Below, piece by piece: positions 42,974 to 50,064 of a DNA stretch of 64,000 bases (its first letter is position 1; each line of letters begins with the position of its first letter). Where the stretch lies: contig CANMUP010000005.1 in NCBI GenBank assembly GCA_947501105.1, positions 406,556-470,555 on the forward strand. The letters are read 5' to 3'. This stretch comes from an uncultured Flaviramulus sp. Its GTDB lineage: Bacteria; Bacteroidota; Bacteroidia; Flavobacteriales; Flavobacteriaceae. A program made the position numbers and the translations under genes. The notes beneath the pieces are model-generated. The model had not been told where the DNA came from, searched no databases, and saw only the letters and a program-made list of their open reading frames with translations.

Positions 42974-43169
42974 ACACAACACTATATATAGCAAATAGTG
43001 TGATTAGTGTTTAATCGAAGAGTTGTTGTTTATTTGCAAAGTCGCCAAATCTTTTGCTTTGGTATTACAAAGAAAAAAATTAGAGCAAAACACAAAAGGT
43101 ATGGCTTATGGCTAATTCGAAAATAATCGCTTGTTTTCTGCCCAACTTGCCATATATTTAACGTTAGTT
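42974..43169 (+). repeat. attC43 (long, degenerate, 196 nt)
   Basis: R'' ACACAAC mirrors C43's GTTGTGT. Arms only partly paired (TATATATAGCAA against TTGCCATATA). Central CCAAA/TTTGG hairpin, loop near TCTTTTGC. R' GTTAGTT at 43163 opens C44. Confidence 0.7.
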
Positions 43170-43182
43170 ACCAACAAGCTGA

Positions 43183-43329
43183 ATGAACGAACTGCTAGAA
43201 TTAAATAAAAGGTTTTTAATTAAAGGCTATCTCTGGATAAGTGGAGTTCTGACTGGTATTTTTTCTCTTTATCTTATTTTCTTTTTTTCAGAAGTTACCA
43301 CCAAATGGATTTTAATAATTTACTCTTGA
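43183..43329 (+). CDS. C44: 48-residue membrane peptide, probably truncated
   Basis: ATG at 43183 to TGA at 43327; starts MNELLELNKRFLIKGYLWIS, has one membrane helix (about 15-37) and ends KWILIIYS. Because the ends of cassette C44 do not match (see attC44), this is likely the 5' stub of a larger membrane protein gene cut by a deletion. Confidence 0.5.
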   Translation: MNELLELNKRFLIKGYLWISGVLTGIFSLYLIFFFSEVTTKWILIIYS

Positions 43330-43373
43330 CCAATTGGAAACTGAATTGAATAAATTTAATTAAAAATTACTGT

Positions 43374-43505
43374 GCACAACAAAGTATAAAAATAATTGCT
43401 TGGTCTATGCTAACTCGGAAAATCCTGCGGATTTTCCTCTGGTTCGTTTTCTTTTACTAATTTAGACCTAGCCAACGCAACTAACCATACACGAACACGT
43501 TGTGC
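43374..43505 (+). repeat. attC44 (mismatched hybrid site)
   Basis: R'' GCACAAC does not mirror C44's start (GTTAGTT). The outer arms GTATAAAAATAATTGC / GCAACTAACCATACAC come from two different arm types and pair poorly. Central stem GGAAAATCC/GGATTTTCC, loop TGC, is intact. R' GTTGTGC at 43499 opens C45. Confidence 0.75.
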
Positions 43506-43544
43506 TTCATTATGAATCGAACGATTTTCTAAATCATAATTAAA

Positions 43545-44111
43545 ATGGAATTATTTAACTATATCGCTATTGCCTTTTCATTCGTTTATAGTACTGCAGC
43601 AATTAGACTTATAGGCGGATTGTCCGCAGCAATAAATAAAAATAGTAGATATGTAGTCCACCTATTATTTATTGTAATTATGTTAATTAGTATTATAACT
43701 AGCTTTTGGGGAATTTGGGCACATAGAAATCTAGAAGATTGGAAATTATATAAATTTATTTTCCTACTTATTGATGGTGCGCTGTACTATTTCATAGCGA
43801 CAGTTTTAGTTCCAGAAAATCCTAACGAAGTTGACTCTTGGAGAGATCATTATTATAAGAATAAACATAAGCTATTTTATGCTATACTAACATTTTTAGT
43901 GTATATCCAATTAAATGGTTTTGTTTTGACTGGCGAATTTTACTTTGGTCCAGAGCAATATTTCCATATAATTTCTCTTATTCCTATATTTTTTGGTTTG
44001 CGGAGTAAAAATCACAAAGTTCATCTTGTTATTGCTTGTTTCTATATAATAACGACTTTGACAATGATGCTAACTGTGGCCTCTGAACCAGGATGGGTAG
44101 ACCAATTGTGA
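43545..44111 (+). CDS. C45 gene a: six-helix membrane protein
   Basis: 188 residues, six hydrophobic segments spread through its length (first at about 4-25, last at about 160-180). SAAINKNSRYVVHLLFIVIM and ILTFLVYIQLNGFVLTGEFYFGPEQYFH are notable. Function unknown. First of two genes in the cassette. Confidence 0.72.
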   Translation: MELFNYIAIAFSFVYSTAAIRLIGGLSAAINKNSRYVVHLLFIVIMLISIITSFWGIWAHRNLEDWKLYKFIFLLIDGALYYFIATVLVPENPNEVDSWRDHYYKNKHKLFYAILTFLVYIQLNGFVLTGEFYFGPEQYFHIISLIPIFFGLRSKNHKVHLVIACFYIITTLTMMLTVASEPGWVDQL

Positions 44112-44160
44112 TATAACGGAAAGCACTACAATAAGTTAATGATAACTATTTTCTTAATTA

Positions 44161-44922
44161 ATGAATCAACAAAAGTGTAAAAATTGCCAAAAAATATTTG
44201 AAGGTGAATATTGTCATAATTGTGGACAACGCAGTATTGGCAATAAACGTTTACAAATGCGTGAAGTAATCAACGATTTCTTTGATAATACTTTCAATTT
44301 ACACAAAGGATTTTTGTTCACATTTTGGAAATTGATTATTAAACCAGGTAGTGTAGCTCATGCTTATATAAATGGACAGCGAAAATCTTTTACTAACCCT
44401 ACACGATATATGGTGATTGCTTTAGCATTCCAAACCTTTATTGATTATTGGTTTAAGACTACCGAAGTAATTAAAAACGAAACATATTATACGTTCTCAT
44501 TCTTGTCAGACAGCCTAAATACAAGTATGGAAATTTGGAATATTAAACTTGCTGTTGAATATATACTTCTTGCAAATCTGTTTATAATTATTCTTATACC
44601 AGCACTATTATTTCTTTTTTTTAAAAAATTAAAATTCAACTATACCGAATTACTCGCTGTTAATTTTTATTTCATACCTACTATTTTATTTATTACAATG
44701 CCTCTTCTTTTTGTGACCAAGGTGGTTTTCGGCATATTTGTTCCTAAAGAATTGATCATTTTTATATTTACTTTTTATATGTTTTGGTCAAATTTCTCAT
44801 TTTTCAAATTGGTGTCACTAAGGGAACGAATAATAAAGATTATAACAGTAATTTTTGTTTTTATGTTTATTAGAATTCTAATTCTACCATTAGTCATGAG
44901 TTTAATTTTTCCTTATATCTAA
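44161..44922 (+). CDS. C45 gene b: DUF3667 membrane protein
   Basis: 253 residues. N-terminal zinc ribbon CKNCQKIFEGEYCHNCGQR (about 6-24), then LQMREVINDFFDNTFNLHKGFLFTFWKLIIKPGSVAHAYINGQRKSFTNPTRYMVIALA, the diagnostic DUF3667 stretch, and four or five membrane helices. A widespread Bacteroidota family of unknown function. Confidence 0.88.
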   Translation: MNQQKCKNCQKIFEGEYCHNCGQRSIGNKRLQMREVINDFFDNTFNLHKGFLFTFWKLIIKPGSVAHAYINGQRKSFTNPTRYMVIALAFQTFIDYWFKTTEVIKNETYYTFSFLSDSLNTSMEIWNIKLAVEYILLANLFIIILIPALLFLFFKKLKFNYTELLAVNFYFIPTILFITMPLLFVTKVVFGIFVPKELIIFIFTFYMFWSNFSFFKLVSLRERIIKIITVIFVFMFIRILILPLVMSLIFPYI

Positions 44923-44946
44923 TTAAGTTGTTTATTAATAACGAAA

Positions 44947-45078
44947 GCACAACAACGTGTATAATTAATTGCTAGTCACCGCCTACTTACGAAAATCCTA
45001 CGGATTTTCCTCTGGTTCGTTTTCTTTTCCTAACTTAGTTCTTGCCAACGCAACTAACCATACACGAACACGTTGGCA
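44947..45078 (+). repeat. attC45
   Basis: R'' GCACAAC mirrors C45's GTTGTGC. Arms GTGTATAATTAATTGC / GCAACTAACCATACAC. Stem GAAAATCC/GGATTTTC, loop TAC. R' GTTGGCA at 45072 opens C46. Confidence 0.85.
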
Positions 45079-45180
45079 GCAAGCTGAAAAACAAGCTCTG
45101 ATCAAAACTTAGGCAACCATTTACAAACATTTTACGTCTATATAATTAGAGACACTCAGAACTGAACTATTTAAAATCAT

Positions 45181-45597
45181 ATGAATATGTTAGAAAACCA
45201 AAAAATTAATATCAAGATCAAGCTTTCTGTATTATGGGCTTCGGTAACTTTCTGTTATTTATATGGAGACTATTTTGAGTTATATACACCAAATAAAGTA
45301 AGTAGTTTAATTACTGGAGAAAACGTTTTAGATAGTCCAACAAAATTACTAATAGCATCTATAATTTTGGTGATTCCTTCTGTGATGGTTGCAGCATCAA
45401 TCATCCTTAAACCAAAAATAAATCGAATTCTTAATATCTTATTTGGAACAATATTTACACTAATGATGATCTTAATAGGAGTCAATTCAATGACTGAATG
45501 GTATAGCTTTTACGTTTTTCTGGCATTTTCAGAAAGTATTATCACTTTTCTAATTGTTTGGTACGCATGGAACTGGCCGAAAGAGAAAACTGTCTAG
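45181..45597 (+). CDS. C46: DUF6326-family four-helix membrane protein
   Basis: 138 residues; LSVLWASVTFCYLYGDYFELYTPNKVSSLITGENVL at the start, IPSVMVAASIILKPKINRILNILFG in the middle and WYAWNWPKEK at the end are the signature of DUF6326. Four membrane helices. Unknown function. Leader of ~100 nt with no clear promoter. Confidence 0.85.
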   Translation: MNMLENQKINIKIKLSVLWASVTFCYLYGDYFELYTPNKVSSLITGENVLDSPTKLLIASIILVIPSVMVAASIILKPKINRILNILFGTIFTLMMILIGVNSMTEWYSFYVFLAFSESIITFLIVWYAWNWPKEKTV

Positions 45598-45652
45598 TTA
45601 CCTAAGAGGTTAAACATAAATAATAAACCAAAAAGACATCTTAAAAGTCAGC

Positions 45653-45781
45653 AGCCAACAACGGGTATAGTTCATTGCTCGAAAATTCCTATCGGAATTT
45701 CTATCGCTTCTGAACAAAAGGCCTCTCTTTATTTGCTAACTTAGTACAATCGCAACGAAACCATACACGAACACGTTAGCA
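45653..45781 (+). repeat. attC46
   Basis: R'' AGCCAAC against C46's GTTGGCA: one mismatch. Arms GGGTATAGTTCATTGC / GCAACGAAACCATACAC. Stem GAAATTCC/GGAATTTC, loop TATC. R' GTTAGCA at 45775 opens C47. Confidence 0.8.
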
Positions 45782-45791
45782 ATAATTAAAA

Positions 45792-46331
45792 ATGAAGTTT
45801 GAAGAAATAATAACTGACAGATTAATTTTGAGAAAACTCACTCAAGAAAGTTTTGATTCTATCTATTCTGATATGTCTCAAGATGAACAATTAGATATTC
45901 TTGGTTTAAATTCGATTGAAAAATTATTGGAAGAAAAAGAAAAGTATAAAAATGGCCTTTCTACACATAATAAGAAATTCCTTTATCATCAATTAATTGA
46001 TAAAAAAACAAGTGCGATTATTGGTTGGTGTGGATTTCATACTTGGTACACTGACCACAATCGAGCAGAAATAGGATATGGACTGTTTGATGATGACTAT
46101 AAAAGTAAAGGCATTATGTCAGAAGCAATAGTATCAATTGTTAATTATGGGTTTAACAATATGAATTTAGAAAGAATAGAGGCATTTGTAAGCCCAAATA
46201 ACACGCCTTCGATAAAATTGCTAAAAAGAATGAAATTCAAGGAAGAAGGTTTTTTGAAACACCATTATTTTGATAACAATAAAATGGATGATTCAATAGT
46301 TTTTGCGTTATTGAAATCTGAATATAAATAA
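45792..46331 (+). CDS. C47: GNAT N-acetyltransferase (RimJ/RimL type)
   Basis: 179 residues, full length. DRLILRKLTQESFDSIYSDM at the start, IGWCGFHTWYTDHNRAEIGYGLFDDDYKSKGIMSEAI (acetyl-CoA binding motif A) and LERIEAFVSPNNTPSIKLLKRMKFKEEGFLKHHYFDNNKMDDSIVFALL are diagnostic. Acetyl-CoA-dependent transfer to an amine; substrate unknown, possibly a small toxic amine or a protein N-terminus. Confidence 0.94.
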   Translation: MKFEEIITDRLILRKLTQESFDSIYSDMSQDEQLDILGLNSIEKLLEEKEKYKNGLSTHNKKFLYHQLIDKKTSAIIGWCGFHTWYTDHNRAEIGYGLFDDDYKSKGIMSEAIVSIVNYGFNNMNLERIEAFVSPNNTPSIKLLKRMKFKEEGFLKHHYFDNNKMDDSIVFALLKSEYK

Positions 46332-46335
46332 CTAT

Positions 46336-46469
46336 TGCTAACAACGTGTATAATTAACTAAGTAATTATCAGCTACTTGTAAATTTTTTAAGAATTTTAT
46401 CTGGTTTGTTCCATTTTTAGTAAGTTAGTTGCTTAATCACGCAACTATCCTTACACAAAACCGTTGTAG
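46336..46469 (+). repeat. attC47 (degenerate terminal site)
   Basis: R'' TGCTAAC mirrors C47's GTTAGCA. Left arm GTGTATAATTAACTAAG lacks the TTGC that should face GCAACTATCCTTACAC, and the central hairpin is reduced (AAATT/AATTT). R' GTTGTAG at 46463 opens the last cassette. Confidence 0.75.
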
Positions 46470-46489
46470 CACATTCAAAACATGAACAA

Positions 46490-46770
46490 ATGGAAGAATT
46501 TATATACTATGTCAATTAGCCATTACAACAGCAGGTTTTGCTACATTAACTTCTCTTATTAAGCCTAAATCTACAGAATTGGATTTAGCTTTCAAACTAA
46601 ATTTAGTGAGGTTTTATATAATGATTGAATTCGCCGTTACCGTTACTGCTTTTAGTTTTTTACACATTGTTCTAAATGAATTTTTGGAAGAAGAATTAAG
46701 TTTTAGAATTTCATCAGGTTTACTGTTTGTCTTTGCAATTCCAATATTAACTCTACCGCTAAATCTTTAA
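46490..46770 (+). pseudogene. C48: frameshifted membrane-protein remnant at array end
   Basis: ATG at 46490 reads MEEFIYYV and then stops; continuing in another frame gives QLAITTAGFATLTSLIKPK...LDLAFKLNLVRFYIMIEFAVTVTAFSFLHIVLNEFLEEELSFRISSG to TAA at 46770, a two- or three-helix membrane protein. One indel near 46512 explains it. No attC follows, so this last cassette is not closed. Confidence 0.6.
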
Positions 46771-46923
46771 ATTATAATGATAAACGGATATTCAAAAAAT
46801 ATTGTATTTCCTGAAGGTTTTAAGTTTTCATTGAAAAATAAGAAATGTCAAACCAATTAAATTAATATAATTTTTGAATTAACTAACTCATTTAAAGATA
46901 ATTACTCAATAAAAAAAGAAAAA

Positions 46924-46950
46924 GACCCAAATACAAAATGTACTTGAGTC
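46924..46950 (-). terminator. Terminator downstream of the tRNA fragment
   Basis: On the minus strand GACTCAAGTAC / GTATTTGGGTC form a stem with loop ATTTT (two mismatches), followed by TTTTTCTTTTTTT. It sits just beyond the 3' end of the tRNA remnant and would terminate minus-strand transcripts. Confidence 0.6.
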
Positions 46951-46958
46951 TCGTTTAG

Positions 46959-47000
46959 TAGCGGGAACTGGACTCGAACCAGTGACCTTCGGGTTATGAG
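46959..47000 (-). other. 3' fragment of tRNA-Met (initiator type): element attachment site
   Basis: The minus strand reads from CTCATAACCCGAAGGTC (anticodon loop CAT and 3' side of the anticodon stem) through the T arm (ACTGG, TTCGAGT, CCAGT) and acceptor strand TCCCGCT plus discriminator A. The 5' half of the tRNA is absent: the preceding minus-strand bases do not pair with the anticodon stem. A 3' tRNA fragment next to a tyrosine integrase marks an att site. Confidence 0.75.
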
Positions 47001-47065
47001 TATTTTACCCATACATATCAAATTAACACAAATACACTGTATATCAATGATTTATATTTATAAAT

Positions 47066-47089
47066 ATATTATTTGATATCAAATAATAT
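47066..47089. promoter_or_regulatory. Perfect 24-bp palindrome upstream of the integrase
   Basis: Centred on GATATC (47075-47080) with twelve exactly paired bases per side. Just downstream, ATGTTGTACC occurs twice at 47106 and 47117 (11-nt period). Likely binding sites for a regulator, excisionase or the integrase arm domain. Confidence 0.5.
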
Positions 47090-47161
47090 CATATAAAACC
47101 ATAAAATGTTGTACCTATGTTGTACCCAAAATTTGTATCTTTATAATCTAAAGATTTTTAT

Positions 47162-48367
47162 ATGGCAACGGTAAGAGCGGTTTTAAGGAAGAAAAAGAAC
47201 AAGGCTGGTCTATGTCCAATTGCAATTCGTATTACCAAAGACAGAAAAAGCACATTCGTAAGCACAGGTCAATACATTAATGAAAAATTTTGGGATGATA
47301 GAAATAGAGCGGTTAGAAAATCGCACCCTAACAGTAATGCTATAAATAACTATATCTTAAGTATGGTCGCGGAAGCCAACCGTAAAACACTTGAAGCCGA
47401 AATGAAAACCGAATATCAAACGGTTTCTGAAATTCGTAATAATGTGATTGTTAAAAAAGAATTGGATTTCTTTGCTGTAGCCAATATCCATCTTAAAAAC
47501 CTCAAAGGAAGAAACAAACATCATCAACATGATACAGAGTTTGGTCGTTTAAAAAAGTTCAAAGAGTTTTTAAGGCAAGATGAACTTTCTTTCAGTAAAT
47601 TGACACCTTCCTTAATTAAACGCTTTGAAGGATATCTTTTAGAAAATAAGAAGCGTTCTCCACGTACTGCTGTTAATTATCTAATTCTCATCAGGACAAT
47701 CTACAATCTCGCAATTTCCGAGTCTATAGTTGATAGAGGTCGTTATCCATTTGGAAAAGGTAAAATCACTATTCGTATTCCAGAATCTCAAAAAATAGGA
47801 TTGAATATAGATGAAATCAAGAAGCTGGAAGTTGCCAATAATCTTTCAGAAGCGCAACAGAATGCTGTTAATGTTTGGCTCATCAGTTTCTATTTTGCTG
47901 GTATTAGGATTGCGGATGTCTTACAACTAAAATGGTCATATATTGTTGATAACCGTCTACTTTACAGAATGGATAAAAATAGTAAGCTAGTTTCTTTAAA
48001 AGTTCCTGAAAAAGCCAAAAGCATATTTGACATATATAGAAATTTAGAAGTTCAAAATAATCTTATATTTCCATATCTCCAAAACACTAATTTAAAAAAT
48101 CAAGAAGAAGTTTCTGTAAGAACCCAATCCGTTACTAGAAATCTGAATCGAGCATTGAAAAGAGCATCAATTCAAGTTGGCATTAAAAAAAATATGAGTA
48201 TGCACATCGCTCGCCACAGTTTCGGAAATATTTCAGGTGATAAAATCCCTATTCAAATGCTGCAAAAATTATATCGGCATTCTTCTGTAACAACTACAAT
48301 AAGATATCAAGCTAATTTTATTCACAAAGACTCGGATGAAGCCCTAGATAGTATCGTTAATTTTTAA
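47162..48367 (+). CDS. Tyrosine integrase of the tRNA-inserted element
   Basis: 401 residues. N-terminal arm-binding domain (TVRAVLRKKKNKAGLCPIAIRIT, ~1-95), SAM-like core-binding domain (~105-205), catalytic domain from ~215 with Arg in FAGIRIADVLQLKW, HxxR as HIARHSF, a His in LYRHSS and nucleophile Tyr in TIRYQ. This is the Bacteroidota ICE/phage type, distinct from the array recombinase at 2608. Its 3' end overlaps the convergent glycosidase gene by 11 nt. Confidence 0.93.
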   Translation: MATVRAVLRKKKNKAGLCPIAIRITKDRKSTFVSTGQYINEKFWDDRNRAVRKSHPNSNAINNYILSMVAEANRKTLEAEMKTEYQTVSEIRNNVIVKKELDFFAVANIHLKNLKGRNKHHQHDTEFGRLKKFKEFLRQDELSFSKLTPSLIKRFEGYLLENKKRSPRTAVNYLILIRTIYNLAISESIVDRGRYPFGKGKITIRIPESQKIGLNIDEIKKLEVANNLSEAQQNAVNVWLISFYFAGIRIADVLQLKWSYIVDNRLLYRMDKNSKLVSLKVPEKAKSIFDIYRNLEVQNNLIFPYLQNTNLKNQEEVSVRTQSVTRNLNRALKRASIQVGIKKNMSMHIARHSFGNISGDKIPIQMLQKLYRHSSVTTTIRYQANFIHKDSDEALDSIVNF

Positions 48368-50057
48368 AAATTATTGCATCTCCTATAGCTCTTTCTCCTT
48401 TTTCGTCCGAAGATTTCCCAGTATTAACCCCTTCTATATTCATCATGCTTGAGCCTCCTCCATCTAAATTAAGTCCTTCATAGCAGCTTAGGCTTCGCAT
48501 TATTTTAGTCATCTCTGTAATTGATGCTCCAGCTGAAACCATAGGTTGTCGACCATAAACCACAATTATGTAAACAACATCTTTATTTGTTATTCCAACT
48601 GCAGTTCTGGGATGGCGACGGACTACCCAATTATAATAGAAATTAGATCGGTTATTTGAAGGTGTGGTATTAATGTTTAAGTTGTCAGCTTTATCTAAAA
48701 ATGCATCAGAAACCTTTTGATTGTCAAATTGTGTTTCCCATCCTTCTTTGTGTCTTATAGATAAATCAAAAACACCATCCAACAATAGAGTTGGACCTCC
48801 ATTAACTAAATACAAGCCTTTTTCTAGTTTTATAGTCTCATCATTACTAAAAACTTCAGTTTTAATAGTAACAGTTGTTTCTTCTTTTATTAGTTTGGTT
48901 AATTGCTCAGAAAAAACTCCTATGGCTTGAATTAAGTTACCTTTACCTGGAATACTGCCTCCTCTGAAATTAGTTATTCTTCTTACTTTATTATTTTCGT
49001 CAATAACAAATTCTACACCTTTTCCTTCAGGGCTTTTTGTGCCAAAAAAATTATTAAAAAGCACTATCTCATTTGAGTTTTCACATAAAAAATCATGAAT
49101 AGGCTTTACCTCTATATCTTCAGAACTAGTACCACAATTTAAAGTTTTACCAGGTATTCTATTAATTCCATTAACATTAAATTGTGTTCCATTTATTAAC
49201 ATGCTAATCTTTGTTTTTACATTATTTGCGACATAGATTTTCTTAGGGTTATTATTATCAATAACCAAAACTGACCTACCATTTGTTGCTTCGCTTACTA
49301 TTTCACCATCTATAACTGAAATTCCAGTAGGGTCTCCCTCAATTCCAACCGTGTTGTTCCATGCAAAGAAGCCACCATTTATTGCCGCCAATGCATACTT
49401 CCTTTTTGCAATTGAAGAGGTATACTCCCTTCCTTTTATTTTGTCTTGACCCAAAATAGACGATATATTTCCTTTAAATTTATTTAGATCAACTTTCAAA
49501 ACACTAATTTCAAATGGTCCTGAAGTTAAATTGCCATCTTCAGCAGTATAACGTAACGAGAAATTAACACCTCTACTTTTTAGTTTTACAATTTCATTCT
49601 CTGCCAACTCTAGACTTCTAAAATTTCCTACATTAATAATATATCCCAAAAACTCTGAATGTGGTCCCGTTTCTACTGGCAACTCAATTCTAGGTTTATA
49701 TCCTAATTTAAATAAAAGAGAACACAACTCAATTTTCTTTTCTTCTGCTACAACACCGCTAGATAATGTGTAAAAGTCTTTATTTGACGCTTTCCCTCTA
49801 ACTACATTAAAATAATCTATTCCCTTACAAATTTTTTTATGTTTTATTTTTTGTACTAATCCTTCACTTCCAATATTTAAGTCTGGGAAATTTTTAACGA
49901 TAGTACTACTGCAAGCAGTAAATAATATGAACATCATAGCAGCTTTAAAAAAATATGAACACCTAGATTCTTGTTCCACAATTTTCGGGTTTAATGTTCC
50001 AATAAAATAAATGAGTATACCAAAAATACTATCAATAATATTTTTAAAAGCATTCAT
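48357..50057 (-). CDS. Phosphodiester glycosidase (NAGPA-like) exported protein
   Basis: 566 residues from the ATG at 50057, 8 nt after the transporter stop (an earlier in-frame start at 50102 would overlap it). N-terminal hydrophobic segment with an FTACSS lipobox-like site. A SPOR-like stretch follows (~100-190). A phosphodiester glycosidase domain comes next: YALAAINGGFFAW, VNGGPTLLLDG, HPRTAVGIT and LNLDGGGSSMMNIEG. Such enzymes uncover sugars by cleaving sugar-1-phosphodiesters (the NAGPA reaction on GlcNAc-1-phosphodiester). Last gene of the operon. Confidence 0.85.
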   Translation of the reverse strand: MNAFKNIIDSIFGILIYFIGTLNPKIVEQESRCSYFFKAAMMFILFTACSSTIVKNFPDLNIGSEGLVQKIKHKKICKGIDYFNVVRGKASNKDFYTLSSGVVAEEKKIELCSLLFKLGYKPRIELPVETGPHSEFLGYIINVGNFRSLELAENEIVKLKSRGVNFSLRYTAEDGNLTSGPFEISVLKVDLNKFKGNISSILGQDKIKGREYTSSIAKRKYALAAINGGFFAWNNTVGIEGDPTGISVIDGEIVSEATNGRSVLVIDNNNPKKIYVANNVKTKISMLINGTQFNVNGINRIPGKTLNCGTSSEDIEVKPIHDFLCENSNEIVLFNNFFGTKSPEGKGVEFVIDENNKVRRITNFRGGSIPGKGNLIQAIGVFSEQLTKLIKEETTVTIKTEVFSNDETIKLEKGLYLVNGGPTLLLDGVFDLSIRHKEGWETQFDNQKVSDAFLDKADNLNINTTPSNNRSNFYYNWVVRRHPRTAVGITNKDVVYIIVVYGRQPMVSAGASITEMTKIMRSLSCYEGLNLDGGGSSMMNIEGVNTGKSSDEKGERAIGDAIIFKN

Positions 50058-50064
50058 AATTTTA

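Larger units (their letters stand above)
2608..46770 (+). mobile_element. Integron-like element: tyrosine recombinase plus 48-cassette array
   Basis: One recombinase gene is followed by 47 complete cassettes and one terminal remnant, all genes on the + strand. Every junction is a palindromic site ending in G^TT. Complete cassettes occupy 3799-46463, on average about 0.9 kb each. The 5' bases of each cassette reappear as the reverse complement at its own 3' end, as expected for excisable circles joined at attC. Cassettes are numbered C1-C48 here. Confidence 0.9.

Noticed and set aside
4219..46469. CRISPR array made of the regular repeats
   Set aside because: Repeat spacing is 0.4-2 kb with genes between, repeats are ~130 nt and imperfectly palindromic, and there are no cas genes.
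4219..46469. attC hairpins as ordinary intrinsic terminators or REP elements
   Set aside because: The hairpins are not followed by a T run, and REP elements would not carry gene-specific end tags matched across each cassette.
46959..47000. Complete tRNA-Met gene
   Set aside because: Only the 3' half is present; the sequence on the 5' side of the anticodon does not pair and has no D arm or acceptor strand.
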